Source: Sarcocystis neurona
Lineage: Eukaryota > Apicomplexa > Conoidasida > Eucoccidiorida > Sarcocystidae
Direction of reading: 5' to 3'
DNA: 64,000 nucleotides
Assembly (NCBI GenBank): GCA_000727475.1
Contig: KL647315.1
Coordinates: 1,328,826-1,392,825 of the forward strand
Shown here one piece after another: positions 57,801-64,000 of the stretch (position 1 is the first letter of the stretch; each line of letters opens with the position of its first letter). A program made the translations under genes and the position numbers. The notes beneath the pieces were generated by a model that worked only from the letters and a program-made list of their open reading frames with translations, was not told the DNA's origin and ran no database searches.

Positions 57801-60800
57801 GGGAGCTACAGCAAGAAACTGCAGCAGCAGTTCAAGCAGTTGCTGCTGCTGCTGCTTCCTGCTCTTTTTCTTCTGCTCCGTCAGGTTCGACGCAGCAGCA
57901 GCAGCAGAAGGCAGCGCCGCGTCAGCAGCAACAGCAAAAAGAAACGGGAGCCAACGTAGCGCCTTCTTCCTCTCCTTTTCCTCTCTAAATTCTCTCAGCC
58001 ACTTCCACTCGAGGAGCTGTCGCTTCCGCAGCAGCAGCACCTGCCGCTGTACGTCTGCGGCTGCTGCATCCCATGCTTCGAGCAGCAGCTGCGCTTGCTG
58101 TTTCCTCGTCCTTCCCGTCCCTGCTGCTGCGACTTCTTCTTCTGCTTGCTGTTCCTCTGCCTTTCCCTCGTCCTTCAGCTCTGCCGCACCCTGTCGGCCC
58201 TCCTGCTTCTCTCTCTTCTCCGGCTCCTCCTCCTGCTGCTGCTCCTCTTCCTGCTGCAGCACCTGCTCGAGCAGCAGGCTGACGTGGTGTCGGCTCACGG
58301 ACGCTTTCCACGCCGCGGCAAGGTCCAGCAGCAGCTCGAGGAGGCTAACAGCAGCAGCAGGTGGCGTGCCGAGGAGCGGCATGCAGCCGAGCCTCTGCGT
58401 CACAGCAACGACGTTTTCGAGAACCGGCTGCTGCTCCAGGACATGCAGCAGTGCAGTAGCCACCTGCTGCAGCTTTGCTGCTGCGGGCCAGATTATTTGC
58501 AGCAGTGCCGGGTGTCCTTCGCTGTAAAAGGCAGATGCCGCAGCGGCCGCAGTTGGGAGGGAAGCGCCAGGAAGCCGGGTGAAACGGACGAGCTGCCGGA
58601 AGTAAATTTTGCGCCGTCGTTCCCGCTGCTGGGCCCGTCGTGCCGCTGCAACTTCGTCCAGATACTTCCTCGTCTCTTCCTCTTCCTTTTCTTCTGCATC
58701 TTCTTCCCCTCCCTCGGCCGGGGACTTCTGACGCTGCTGCGTCTTCTTCCTCCCTTCTCGCCTCTGCTGCTCCTCCTCCTTTTCCTCCGCCTTTTCGTCC
58801 TCCTCCTCCTCCAGCAGCAGCTGCTGCAGCTTCTGCTGCTCCTGCAGCAGCTCCACGGGCGACGCCGGCAGCAGCAGCTCCGCTGTCCGCAGCGCAGCAG
58901 CCAACAGCAGCGGCGATGCGCTCGCATCACTCCCTGTCGGGAGCACTAACCACTCCTCCTGCTGCTCTTCCTGCTGCTGCTGCAGGGGGGAGCCGCCGCC
59001 AAGCGACGCAGACTCTCCCGCCGGGAAGGAAACGCAGAGCGACGTGCTGCTGCTGCTGCTTCTTCGCATGTCGCACGCTCCAGCAGCAACAGGCGAAGTA
59101 ACAGCAGCAGCCGCGCCTTGCTGCATCGACGTGCTGCTGCTGGACGTCAGCCTCGCACACAGGGCAGCCTACGACAGCACCCGCAACCGCAGCAGCAGCA
59201 GCAGCAAATACACACACATAGGTAAACACCTAAGTGATCCCTCTCATCGCAGCTACCAGCCGAAGACCTTCTCCTTTTCTATGAATTTATACAATTTCAC
59301 ATATACCCACGTATCCACATATATATATATATGTATACACGTAAATCTGTATCTCCATACATATACAGAGAGAGAGACACATAGATGGATAGATATAGGT
59401 AGACACATAGACACAGGTAGACAGACAGATGGAGAAACGGACAGATAAATAGATAGATATGCGTGCAGCTACCCTCACGCACAGAGGCATCGGTCCATTT
59501 GTACCGCCAGTACTTCCACCAGATGTAGAGACGCATGCGCTTGTATCGGAGCCGGGGTCTACGTACATATACGCGCATGCGTCCTCACGTAGTTCCTCTT
59601 CCTCATATATATGTGTTTGCCTGCATCTACACATAAATACATACGCAAATATACATGACTCTGCGCATGCACAGGAGACGAGCAGCAAGGACGTTCTGCT
59701 GTCAAAACGTGGTATCCGTGTGTCTGTCTCATCCTTCCCTTCCTTCTCGTCCCTTCACTTCTTCGACGCAGCAGCAGCTGCGCGGGGAGTCTACGCGGCA
59801 AGAAGTCTCCCTCCTCTGGCTGCAGCAGCTCTCTCGGAAGAGACGCTCTCCGCGTCATTTCCCTCCCTTTTCCTCTCCTCCGCTCGTCTCTTCCTCGCGC
59901 CCTCTTCAGTTGTCCTTCTCTTTCTAGCCCGCTCGCATGATATATCTCCCCAGCCGCGTCTCGCAGACAACGCCCCGTGAATTCAGGCGAGCCAGAGAGG
60001 AAGAGGAGACGAGAAAGGAGGAGAGAGACGTGACTGACACATTTCAGAGAGAAGCATCTTCTTCTCTCTTCCTACTCAGCAAAGACACACAGAAACTCTC
60101 TCCCCTCTTCAGCTCGACCATCGCCTCCTTCCTCGCGGATACCTCTCCCACGCCCTGCTGCTTCTGCTGCTGTTTCTGCTGCTTCCGCGGCTGCTGCTGT
60201 TTCTGCTGCTTCCGCGGCTGCTGCTGTTTCTGCTGCTTCTGCTGCTGTTTCTGCTGCTTCTGCTGCTGCTGCTGTTTCTGCTGCTTCTGCTGCTGCTGCT
60301 TCTGCTGCTGCTGCTTCTGCCGCTGCTTCCGTTGCTTCTGCCGCTGCTTCTGCTGCTTTTGCTTCTGCTGCTGCGGCTTCTGCTGGTTCTGCTTCTGCTT
60401 CTGCTAATGTTTTTCCTTCTTTTCCCCCCTCCTGCCCCGCAGCACTTCGTCTTGAAGCTGCCGGACCATTTCTGGTCAACGTTGGTCTTCAGGACGAGAC
60501 ACTGCGCTGCAGCAGCGGCAGCAGCCAGATCGTTCGACCACCGCTGCTTTATGCCCCCACGGCTGCTGTCTGCTCCTGTGGCTGCTTTCTGCTACCCAGG
60601 CTGCCCTCTGCTACCCAAATTGCTTTCTGCTGCTACCGCTGCTTCCTCCTCCCCCGCTGCTTTCTGCTACCTGCGCTGCTTTCTGCTTTCACCTCCTGCT
60701 GCTGGTGCTGCCGAGCAGTGCCTACCACGAGAGCTTCGCGAGTGGCGTGAGTTTCTTCTTCGTCGGACCCTGCGTCCTCGTCTGTGCAGACGGCTGCGTA

Positions 60801-63800
60801 TTTGCCGGCTCGACATTGCTGCTGCTGCTTTTCTGCTGCTGCAGCCATGCGCCTGCTCTCAAGTTCGAAAAGTCGTGCCCAGACTGTTGCGTCCGCCTTC
60901 TCCTCTTCGGCTGTCCGGCGTTCCTTTTCCTTCTCTGCTTCTGTCCGCTGCTGCGCCTCTGCCTCCTTTTCCATCTCGTGTTGCTGCTGCTGCTGCTGCC
61001 CCGGCTGCTCAGCTGCAACAACAGCAGCACTTGTCCCACACCACGCCACTGCGCCACGGCCTCGTTCTTCTTCTTCTTCCTCTTCTTCCTCCATTTCCGC
61101 TTCCTGCCGCGTTGTCGGCAAATCTCCTGCGGCTCCGGTGCTGCTCGGACCCGCTGCTGCTGCCTCATACCCAGGAAAGAGCACGTCGACTTCCTGCTGC
61201 TGCGCAGCTGCTCGCGCTGCCTGGGCTGCTGCTCGCCGCTCTTCCACAGACGCAGACTTGCCGCTCCTACACGCTGCTGCTGCTGCGCTGCTCCGGTCCT
61301 CTACCAACTCCCTCTCTAACACCTCGAGCCATGACCTATCGCTGCTGCTGCTGCTGTCGTTACTGCTGCTGCTGCTGCTGTCGCTGCTGTTGTCGCTACT
61401 GCCGCTACTGCTGTCGCTGTTGCTGCTGCTGTCGCTACTGCTGCTGCTGCTTCGTCCCATGCTCCTTTCGGCAAGTGTGTGGAGATTTTCAAGCAGCAGC
61501 AGCCTTTCGGCAGCAGCAATGGCGTCTGGGTGCTGCCGGTCGGTAAAGAGAACGGTCGCGTCGCAGCCTGCCGCGCTGCTTCTGCAGACGGCGCTGCTGC
61601 AGTTGCTGGGGAGAGAAAACGCTAGCAGTCGGCTGCGCTGCAGCAGCAACGCTGTCTGCTGCAGCAGCACGCCTCTGCTAGAAGCAGCGGCCGACAACCC
61701 GGCAGTCCCCGCAGGGATCACTGCAGAAGGAGCAGGAACCCCCGCAGCAGAGGCAGCAGCCCCAAGCGATGGGCCGCTTTGAGCGAGTGTCTGTAGCCCA
61801 TGCGACAGTACGAGCAGCGACAGGCGGAAACGCTGCTGCCACCCGTCCGGTGCTGCAGTTGCTGCTGCAGCGGAAAACCAAGAGGCGGCAACAGGACCAG
61901 CAGCAGCTGAGGACGGGAGCAAACGAGAAACAGCACGGCCGTCGCTGCTGAGCAGTCTCAGGAACGAACAAACACTCCCCTCAGACCCCAGTGTCGCAGC
62001 CGTCGCTGCAGCAGCAGCAGCAGCTCTGCAAAAAACAGACGAGCCTCCCTCGCACGTCCTGCTGATATCACCAGCCGGCATTGTCACACGCTTCGTAGTC
62101 GCTGATGCTGCTGCTGCTGCTGCAGAAGTCCCTGTTGCTGCTGCAGCTGCCGGTGCCAGCAGCAGCCGCTGTGCTGCGGTTCCTGTTGTGTCTCCTCGTC
62201 CCCGGTAAACCGCCGCACGTGGAGCAACACCTTCCGCAGGTGGAAACACCGGTGCAGCAGCAGCAGCAACAGCGCCTTGGCCGTCTGCAGCTGCCAGAAA
62301 CGCGCGAGGCGACGCAGGAGCAACTAGGGTAGCAACGTCCTCGCCGTGAGGAGCAGTCGTGTGCTGGTCTTCGATGAGGAGAAAGAGAGGCCTCAGGAAG
62401 TTCAGCGGGCCGCCCAGCAACCTGCAAATGCAGCAGCAGCACGGGCGCGCACACAGACAGAAGAGAAAACGGAAGGCAAAAGATGCAACAGCAGCGCGAC
62501 GCGAGGTACAGACGTGGCAGCAGCATCAGCAGCCAAAACAGGCAGACGTCGGAGCAGGAAAGACTATGCTCGCAGCAGTGAAAGAGACGCAGACACACGC
62601 ATGCATGCCCCACAAATACAAAGCAGCAGCGCCCGGAGCAGCAACCACTGCTGCAACTGCAGCAGCAGGTGGAGCAGCACACGCGTGCGAACAGATGATG
62701 CCGGTGATGCAGCAGATGAGAGAAGCAGCAGAAGAAAACAAACAACCTTGTCCTCTACAAGAAAATGAAGAGCATTCCCTGCCGGTGAGGTGGATGTGGA
62801 ATGTCATCACGTTGCACTGCGCGGTTGCGGTGTACGTACACCAGAAACGCACGGCACGCATAGGACCCACTGCTGCACAGTGAGTCGCCACGAACACATT
62901 ACACACAGACAGACAAGTCTTTGCCTGTTCTCTCTCTTTCTCTCGAAATATATACACACCGGTTGTCTTTTTTGGCTCTTATCTCCCTTTCTCTCTTCTT
63001 TGTCTCTCCACGTACACACAGGTACACGCACATGCATATCTATGTCACGTCGCAACACAAGAACCGCTGCAGCAGCAGCAGGCGACTGGCATTCGCAGCA
63101 GCAGCAGCAGCAAGGGCCCCGCGTTGGCAGCAGCAGCGGCAGCAGCAAGCAACACGCATTAGAAGCAGCAGAAGCAGGCCACTGGCATTAGCAGCTGCAG
63201 CAAGCGACCCGCATAGGCGGCAGCAGCAGCAGTAGGACCAAGCGGCCCGCATCAGCAGCAGCAGTGAGAGACTGGTCGCCAGGCTTCGCAACGCAGCCGC
63301 TGGTTCTCCTCGCTGCGACAAGTGGCTGGGCTTCCTTGACTTTCTCTAGTACCTGACAGGCTCTACACACATGCATCCAAATTCTCCTTCTGCCATTTTG
63401 CTGCCGTGGAGAAGTTTTTCATAGCCGCAGAATATGTGTGGGTCTTACGCTTCTACTGACAAGTGCTGCAGGACGAACTCGAGAGCGGTCTCTCGAGCCG
63501 TCTCTTGCTGCTGAGCTTCTGCTGTCTGTGCCCGTTCTTCGTCCGCTTCTCCCCAGATCGCTTCCCTTGCTGCTTGCTGCACAGCTGCTGCTTCTTCTTC
63601 TCGTGCGGGGTCCTGCTGCGGCGGGTGCTGCTCTTCCTGCTGCCGCTGCTGCTCGGGACGCAGCGATCGCACAACCGCCGCGACGTGCTGCGCAGCGTCA
63701 GCATGCAGCCCGAATGGCGCTGCTGCTCTGCATGCGTCTTGCTGCTCTCGACGCTGCTCCGCCGCCAGTCTGTGTAGCAGCTGCTGCAGCTGCTGCTCCT

Positions 63801-64000
63801 CCTGCTGCAGCAGACTCACAGCCGCGGCATGTGGGGTGAGTCCCGCCGCTTCCTCAGCTGTTCCGGCTGCGCTGCTGCCTTCTAACAGCACTTCTGTTAG
63901 ACACCACGCCGCAGCAGCCTCTTTCTTCTCCTCCACTTGATGGCGCATTTCCTCCTGCAGCAGCGCCACCTGCTGCTGCTGCTGCTCCACCGCCTGCGCG
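33833..64000 (-). CDS. MDN1: Midasin (MDN1/REA1), C-terminal half; 5' part beyond the right edge
   Basis: Midasin is the giant AAA ATPase that pulls assembly factors off pre-60S ribosomes in the nucleolus and nucleoplasm; its C-terminal MIDAS domain binds UBL domains of Ytm1 and Rsa4. Exons on the minus strand, in reading order: 63449-64000 (partial), 60671-62421, 57190-about 59150, 53058-56286, 52194-52616, 50750-51515, 46666-47196, 42689-42864, 40761-41183, 39264-39380, 36739-36947, 33833-34765 with stop. Together they cover linker, Asp/Glu-rich region and MIDAS domain, about 3,700 codons, expanded by Ala, Gln, Glu and Ser tracts. Key matches: HAMKE+SVRRGHFQLSKAIKN (linker), GRGLGLADEA...EEIEDE (conserved motif before the acidic region), SLHEWLERVQ, SLRIALEPTKA, MRKVLSFVASDYQADKIWMR, VDNSRSM (MIDAS), LLSDGR and LHDFPFPFYAV. 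Most junctions agree in phase; two do not (see findings). The AAA ring is not in the window. Confidence 0.92.
34766..36738. other. Midasin intron splitting the MIDAS domain
   Basis: A 2.0-kb phase-0 intron. Its middle part, 35095-35935, is a CA/GACA and ATATAT array in plus orientation with loosely repeated units of about 60-120 bases. 36210-36720 is CTG- and pyrimidine-rich on the plus strand. The part near 34770-35050 is CAG-rich on the plus strand and so supplies the pyrimidine tract of the acceptor. Confidence 0.7.
36739..36947 (-). CDS. MDN1: Midasin exon: first half of the MIDAS/VWA domain
   Basis: The acceptor TTTTTGCTGCAG; the reading SKLHMRKVLSFVASDYQADK then IWMRRRKKAKRCYRVIVGVD and NSRSM. 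The MIDAS signature DxSxS is present as Asp-Asn-Ser-Arg-Ser (bases 36814-36828). The end, LEALSILCHAFNLLQ, precedes a phase-0 donor CAA|GTAAGA and continues as VGEVGVCGFG in the last exon. The nearest family form is KIWLRRxKPSKRxYQIxLAxDDSxSM. Confidence 0.95.
36948..39263. other. Midasin intron with CTTCTC tract and 18-base minisatellite
   Basis: A 2.3-kb intron. 37400-38470 is GCATGC-rich unique sequence. 38690-38955 is a TCTCTTCTTCTCTTCC-type pyrimidine repeat. 38973-39062 is an 18-base minisatellite. No exon recognised. Confidence 0.65.
38973..39062. repeat. 18-base minisatellite, five copies
   Basis: Five adjacent copies of an 18-base unit (AGTCGAGGGACACGCCCA) starting at 38973, 38991, 39009, 39027 and 39045. 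The three middle copies are identical; the first and last differ at one to four bases. Confidence 0.9.
39264..39380 (-). CDS. MDN1: Midasin exon before the MIDAS domain
   Basis: A 117-base exon. The reading VWQFYKAATAGVSAALCESL then RIALEPTKAGAWDSGYRS fits the conserved midasin stretch of form LWxxLexxTxxLSxxLCEQLRLILEPTxAxKLxGDYRTGKR. The acceptor is a CTG-rich tract ending GCTGCAG; the donor is TCGG|GTATAA. Phases match on both sides. Confidence 0.92.
39381..40760. repeat. Midasin intron with a degenerate 130-160-base tandem repeat
   Basis: The phrase CACGTGCAAGGCGTC, followed by ACACATACAAACATATA, occurs at about 39648 and, diverged, at about 39490 and 39779, each beside a CCCAT/CGGGCAA-type block. 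The remainder (39900-40735) is AT-rich ACATATATAC sequence. Non-coding. Confidence 0.6.
40761..41183 (-). CDS. MDN1: Midasin exon, Asp/Glu-rich region
   Basis: The reading is highly charged: AEQERTAAGDARRSQRKQRQ, then ERGEEEARSGAADGRKRGEE, RAAPEEDLTDEGEQRDQEQL and AAEEEEEKEEAAETGDHDHL. The acceptor TCGCCTGCAG and donor CACA|GTACGG give phases that match both neighbours. Low sequence conservation is normal here in the family; position and charge support the call. Confidence 0.8.
41184..42688. other. Midasin intron, mixed sequence
   Basis: A 1.5-kb intron of mostly unique sequence with AT-rich tracts at 41340-41400 and 42365-42455. Nothing coding recognised. Confidence 0.6.
42689..42864 (-). 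CDS. MDN1: Midasin exon, Asp/Glu-rich region
   Basis: A 176-base exon reading KVGSSHQTERAGRNVEEEEE then ATAAEGRDAHAKARAAAAAA. The acceptor CCGCTGCAG completes the codon left by 46666; the donor AACG|GTTCGT is a weak consensus but its phase fits the next exon. Supported by phase on both sides and by composition only. Confidence 0.6.
43080..43600. repeat. Loosely repeated AT-rich units in a midasin intron
   Basis: Units containing CATATATCTATA..ACACATGTA-type and ATATGTGAAGATACACAGA-type phrases recur between 43100 and 43360. The phrase CATGCACAGAGAGACAACAC (with C/G at the end) occurs at about 43380 and 43540. Part of the 3.8-kb intron 42865-46665. Confidence 0.5.
44080..46000. repeat. GATAGATAGGGAGACA minisatellite, about 1.9 kb
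   Basis: Purine-rich tandem repeat on the plus strand. The most regular part is 44840-45150, where the 16-base unit GATAGATAGGGAGACA alternates with GATGGATAGGGAGACG variants; diverged copies with GAGACAGA and TAGATA words extend on both sides. Long open frames on the minus strand here (Ser/Leu/Tyr/Pro repeats) are artefacts of the array. Confidence 0.85.
46666..47196 (-). CDS. MDN1: Midasin exon with the conserved EWxERV segment
   Basis: The acceptor CTTTTCTCTGCAG. An acidic/Ala-rich start (SEESAKKEEGGAAEAAAAEA) and a run of about twenty Ala precede PPNPLLQKDAQQRSSN and SRSLHEWLERVQLLEQQEDP, which fits the midasin form NPxRSLGDALxEWxxRVxVxxD. AGLYAAEEDGELEALAETGE then fits YEYVxEDEEGDTQALGxAxxE. 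The donor AAGCT|GTAAGA leaves two bases. The exon begins in a phase that does not fit the exon at 50750-51515. Confidence 0.85.
47900..49020. repeat. GGGAGACACGGAGA-type minisatellite interrupted by the assembly gap
   Basis: Purine-rich repeats (GGGAGACA, GAGAGGAGGGAGACAC) occupy at least 48220-48440 and 48869-49015 on both sides of the run of N. They are related in composition to the 44-46 kb array. The real length is unknown. Confidence 0.75.
48441..48868. other. Assembly gap (428 N)
   Basis: An unsequenced run of N inside a purine-rich tandem repeat in the midasin intron region 47197-50749. The stated length may be an estimate. Confidence 1.
49268..49322. repeat. Short tandem repeat, three copies
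   Basis: Three adjacent copies of TCCTGTACATCCCCC(C)T with one or two differences. Non-coding. Confidence 0.8.
49443..49640. repeat. 92-base tandem repeat
   Basis: A 92-base unit beginning AGCCCAGCAGCAGCCGGCAC and containing TATGCATGCAG starts at 49443, 49535 and (partial) 49627. The two full copies differ at only a few positions. It lies next to the candidate exon at 49733-49847. Confidence 0.85.
49733..49847 (-). CDS. MDN1: Candidate missing midasin exon
   Basis: Exon 50750-51515 leaves one base while exon 46666-47196 needs two before it, so at least one exon should lie between. This stretch, after a CGCGCAG acceptor, reads VVLPQQNAAAARLTDEKKFL then LREEKRTSQADTSFSSSK. It takes two bases at its start and would leave two at a GTTGAG donor, repairing both phases. 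The acceptor lacks a good pyrimidine tract and the region is unconserved, so this is a suggestion only. Confidence 0.3.
50750..51515 (-). CDS. MDN1: Midasin exon, Asp/Glu-rich region
   Basis: A 766-base exon. It starts EAGEGDEQLPEGEREEEQQH and runs on as long Glu/Gln/Asp/Ala stretches with Lys, for example VETAEEKAEEDKGEEKGRAA, to EEDEGKEDR. The acceptor GGGCTGCAG is phase 0 and the donor AGAA|GTAAGT is a strong consensus. Its charge and its place between the GRGLGLADEA motif and the EWLERV segment match the acidic region that tethers the MIDAS domain. Confidence 0.85.
51516..52193. other. Midasin intron with AT/GCATGC tract
   Basis: A 678-base phase-0 intron. 51640-51960 is a run of ATGCATGCATATA, ATACGCACGCA and TATATATAT words with many GCATGC palindromes. 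Flanked by strong splice sites. Confidence 0.75.
52194..52616 (-). CDS. MDN1: Midasin exon, start of the Asp/Glu-rich region
   Basis: The acceptor GTGTGTGCAG is followed by EPAVDVSFDFEAAAEKEERA; family members have (A/V)(I/V)EMxxDFxGxxxD here. After that the sequence is Glu/Gln/Lys-rich and ends KEEEGEDM before the strong donor ATG|GTAAGC, phase 0. It lies in the same frame as the upstream exon, with a 441-base stop-free intron between them. Confidence 0.88.
52617..53057. other. Midasin intron, 441 bases, no stop in frame
   Basis: The boundaries CAG|GTAGAC and GTGTGCAG|GAG are good. The intron is a multiple of three and open in the coding frame. Its content is intron-like: GCATGC palindromes (at least seven between 52675 and 52870), an ATATAT tract at 52897-52918, and a translation rich in Cys, His and Met unlike the exons. 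Confidence 0.75.
53058..56286 (-). CDS. MDN1: Midasin large linker exon
   Basis: At 3,229 bases this is the largest exon. The acceptor GTTGCTGCTGTGCAG joins SVRRGHFQLSKAIKNYEGVL to ...HAMKE (family AMKxSVEKxHRxLxKxxKKFExVL). About 1,000 residues of linker follow with Gln, Ala, Leu and Ser runs, then VRLLQLCVRRGMGVLLSAFD, ARGYYCSSVQ and GRGLGLADEA...TNVSEEIEDEWQLD, the conserved motif (form GxGxGEGxGxxDVSxxIEDExQ) that precedes the acidic region. The donor CAGCAG|GTAGAC is phase 0. Confidence 0.92.
56287..57189. other. Midasin intron with AT-rich tract
   Basis: A 903-base intron between GGA|GTATGT and CTGTGCAG; 56480-56990 is AT-rich TATCTATATATC sequence. The splice is strongly supported, since it restores HAMKESVRRGHFQL. 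Confidence 0.85.
57190..59150 (-). CDS. MDN1: Midasin linker exon
   Basis: The reading has Glu/Gln-rich coiled-coil-like stretches and family-like segments: EGHPALLQIIWPAAAKLQQV, AAAVSLLELLLDLAAAWKAS, VQRQVLLLRKRQLLEWKWLR (form LIxxWRKLELxSWxxLL), LLQFLAVAPIGQWHCRVQMI (form FLxxSxLGEFxxRLxLL) and AKAAEIISRTRWDLHNRHAM. The left donor GGA|GTATGT is good. The right end lies between about 59126 and 59150, because several AG acceptors are possible and none gives a certain phase with the exon at 60671. Confidence 0.88.
59151..60670. other. Midasin intron region with unresolved junction
   Basis: 59270-59460 is AT-rich, 59550-59690 is GCATGC-rich, and 60150-60410 is the Ala/Glu repeat listed separately. 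The exons on either side do not join in phase with the splice sites I could identify. Confidence 0.5.
60133..60410 (-). CDS. MDN1: Possible midasin exon, Ala/Glu repeat
   Basis: On the minus strand GCAGAAGCAGCAGAAACAGCAGC-type repeats read AEAAETAAEAAETAAAAEAA and variants. Such tracts are usually coding in Eimeria. An acceptor TTAGCAG at the right end takes the base left by the exon at 60671, but the donor AGAG|GTATCC then leaves one base, which does not fit the next exon's visible acceptors. Equally it may be simple repeat within an intron. Confidence 0.3.
60671..62421 (-). CDS. MDN1: Midasin linker exon with Ser-rich tract
   Basis: The acceptor CATTTGCAG joins in phase after ...HLSVEA: LLGGPLNFLRPLFLLIEDQH. 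It continues with Ala-rich stretches, FRLSLLVLSHGLQTLAQSG, LLLENLHTLAERSMG, a tract of Ser with Asp/Asn/Gly (about 61335-61455), LEVLERELVEDRSS, EVDVLFPGYEAAAAG, an acidic tract and WARLFELESRRMAAAAEKQ. The LFPGYE segment recalls the FPDY motif of the midasin linker. The left end is GCAG|GTAGCA at 60671; a later donor at 60637 is possible. Confidence 0.82.
62422..63448. other. Midasin intron with degenerate CAG repeat
   Basis: A 1.0-kb intron. 63065-63265 contains about five diverged units of form GCAGCAGCAGCAAGCGACCCGCATTAG, 25-50 bases long. The exons on both sides join in phase without any of it, although a minus frame (Ala/Leu/Cys-rich) is open there. Confidence 0.6.
63449..64000 (-). CDS. 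MDN1: Midasin linker exon, cut by the right edge
   Basis: The frame is open to the window edge. The reading is Gln/Glu/Ala-rich: QVALLQEEMRHQVEEKKEAA, WCLTEVLLEGSSAAGTAEEA, LLQQEEQQLQQLLHRLAAEQ, DAAQHVAAVVRSLRPEQQRQ and ALEFVLQHLSVEA, strongly helical and coiled-coil-like. The donor GAAGC|GTAAGA leaves two bases that join the next exon in phase. No start codon is claimed, since the exon continues beyond 64000. Confidence 0.75.

Noticed and set aside
60332..61546. 404-codon plus-strand open frame rich in Leu and Cys
   Set aside because: It is the complement of the midasin exon at 60671-62421 and of the Ala/Glu repeat; it stays open only because CTG repeats rarely make stops.
63040..63321. Ala/Leu/Cys-rich minus frame over CAG repeats as a midasin exon
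   Set aside because: Exons 63449-64000 and 60671-62421 join in phase without it and it has no clear splice sites.
1..64000. TTTAGGG telomere-like repeats, tRNA and rRNA genes
   Set aside because: Looked for by eye because telomere-like repeats are common in Eimeria; no array or recognisable RNA gene was seen.

Overview
The window is nuclear DNA of an apicomplexan coccidian, most likely an Eimeria species (species not assignable by eye). The grounds are coding exons full of CAG-encoded runs of Gln, Ala and Ser, very dense GCATGC palindromes and GAGACG words, multi-exon genes with GT-AG introns, and two recognisable eukaryotic genes interrupted by introns of hundreds to thousands of bases.

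Both confident genes lie on the minus strand, so they read right to left. Gene A (2421-25064) encodes the intraflagellar transport A-complex TPR protein IFT139/TTC21B. Its ATG is at 25064. Thirteen exons can be joined with consistent splice phases, giving about 1,755 codons, and they follow the TTC21B repeat order from the N terminus to roughly three quarters of the family length. The last exons are off the left edge or unrecognised in 1-2420. Gene B (33833 to beyond 64000) encodes midasin (MDN1/REA1), the giant ribosome-assembly AAA ATPase. Only its C-terminal half is present: linker, Asp/Glu-rich region and C-terminal MIDAS (VWA) domain with stop at 33833. About 3,700 codons lie in at least twelve exons; the AAA ring lies beyond the right edge. 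The genes are in tandem, with midasin upstream of IFT139, and have unrelated roles (60S ribosome assembly; flagellum building, needed in coccidia only for the flagellated male gamete).

Layout: 1-2420 intron or 3' region without a supported exon; 2421-25064 IFT139; 25065-33832 intergenic, with weak unassigned coding-like stretches and short tandem duplications; 33833-64000 midasin, with a 428-base assembly gap at 48441-48868 inside an intron. Introns carry most of the repeats: TATACATA-type AT tracts, CA/GACA arrays in both orientations, GATAGATAGGGAGACA-type minisatellites, an 18-base minisatellite and a long imperfect inverted repeat. About 19-33.6 kb is poor in CAG, GCATGC and GAGACG, whereas both flanks are very rich in them, like the repeat-rich/repeat-poor banding known from Eimeria chromosomes.

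Gene identity rests on remembered family sequence patterns and on splice-phase agreement, not on a database search. Three places stay unresolved: the IFT139 C terminus, the midasin junction across 47197-50749 (phases do not match, so an exon is missing), and the midasin junction across about 59150-60670.
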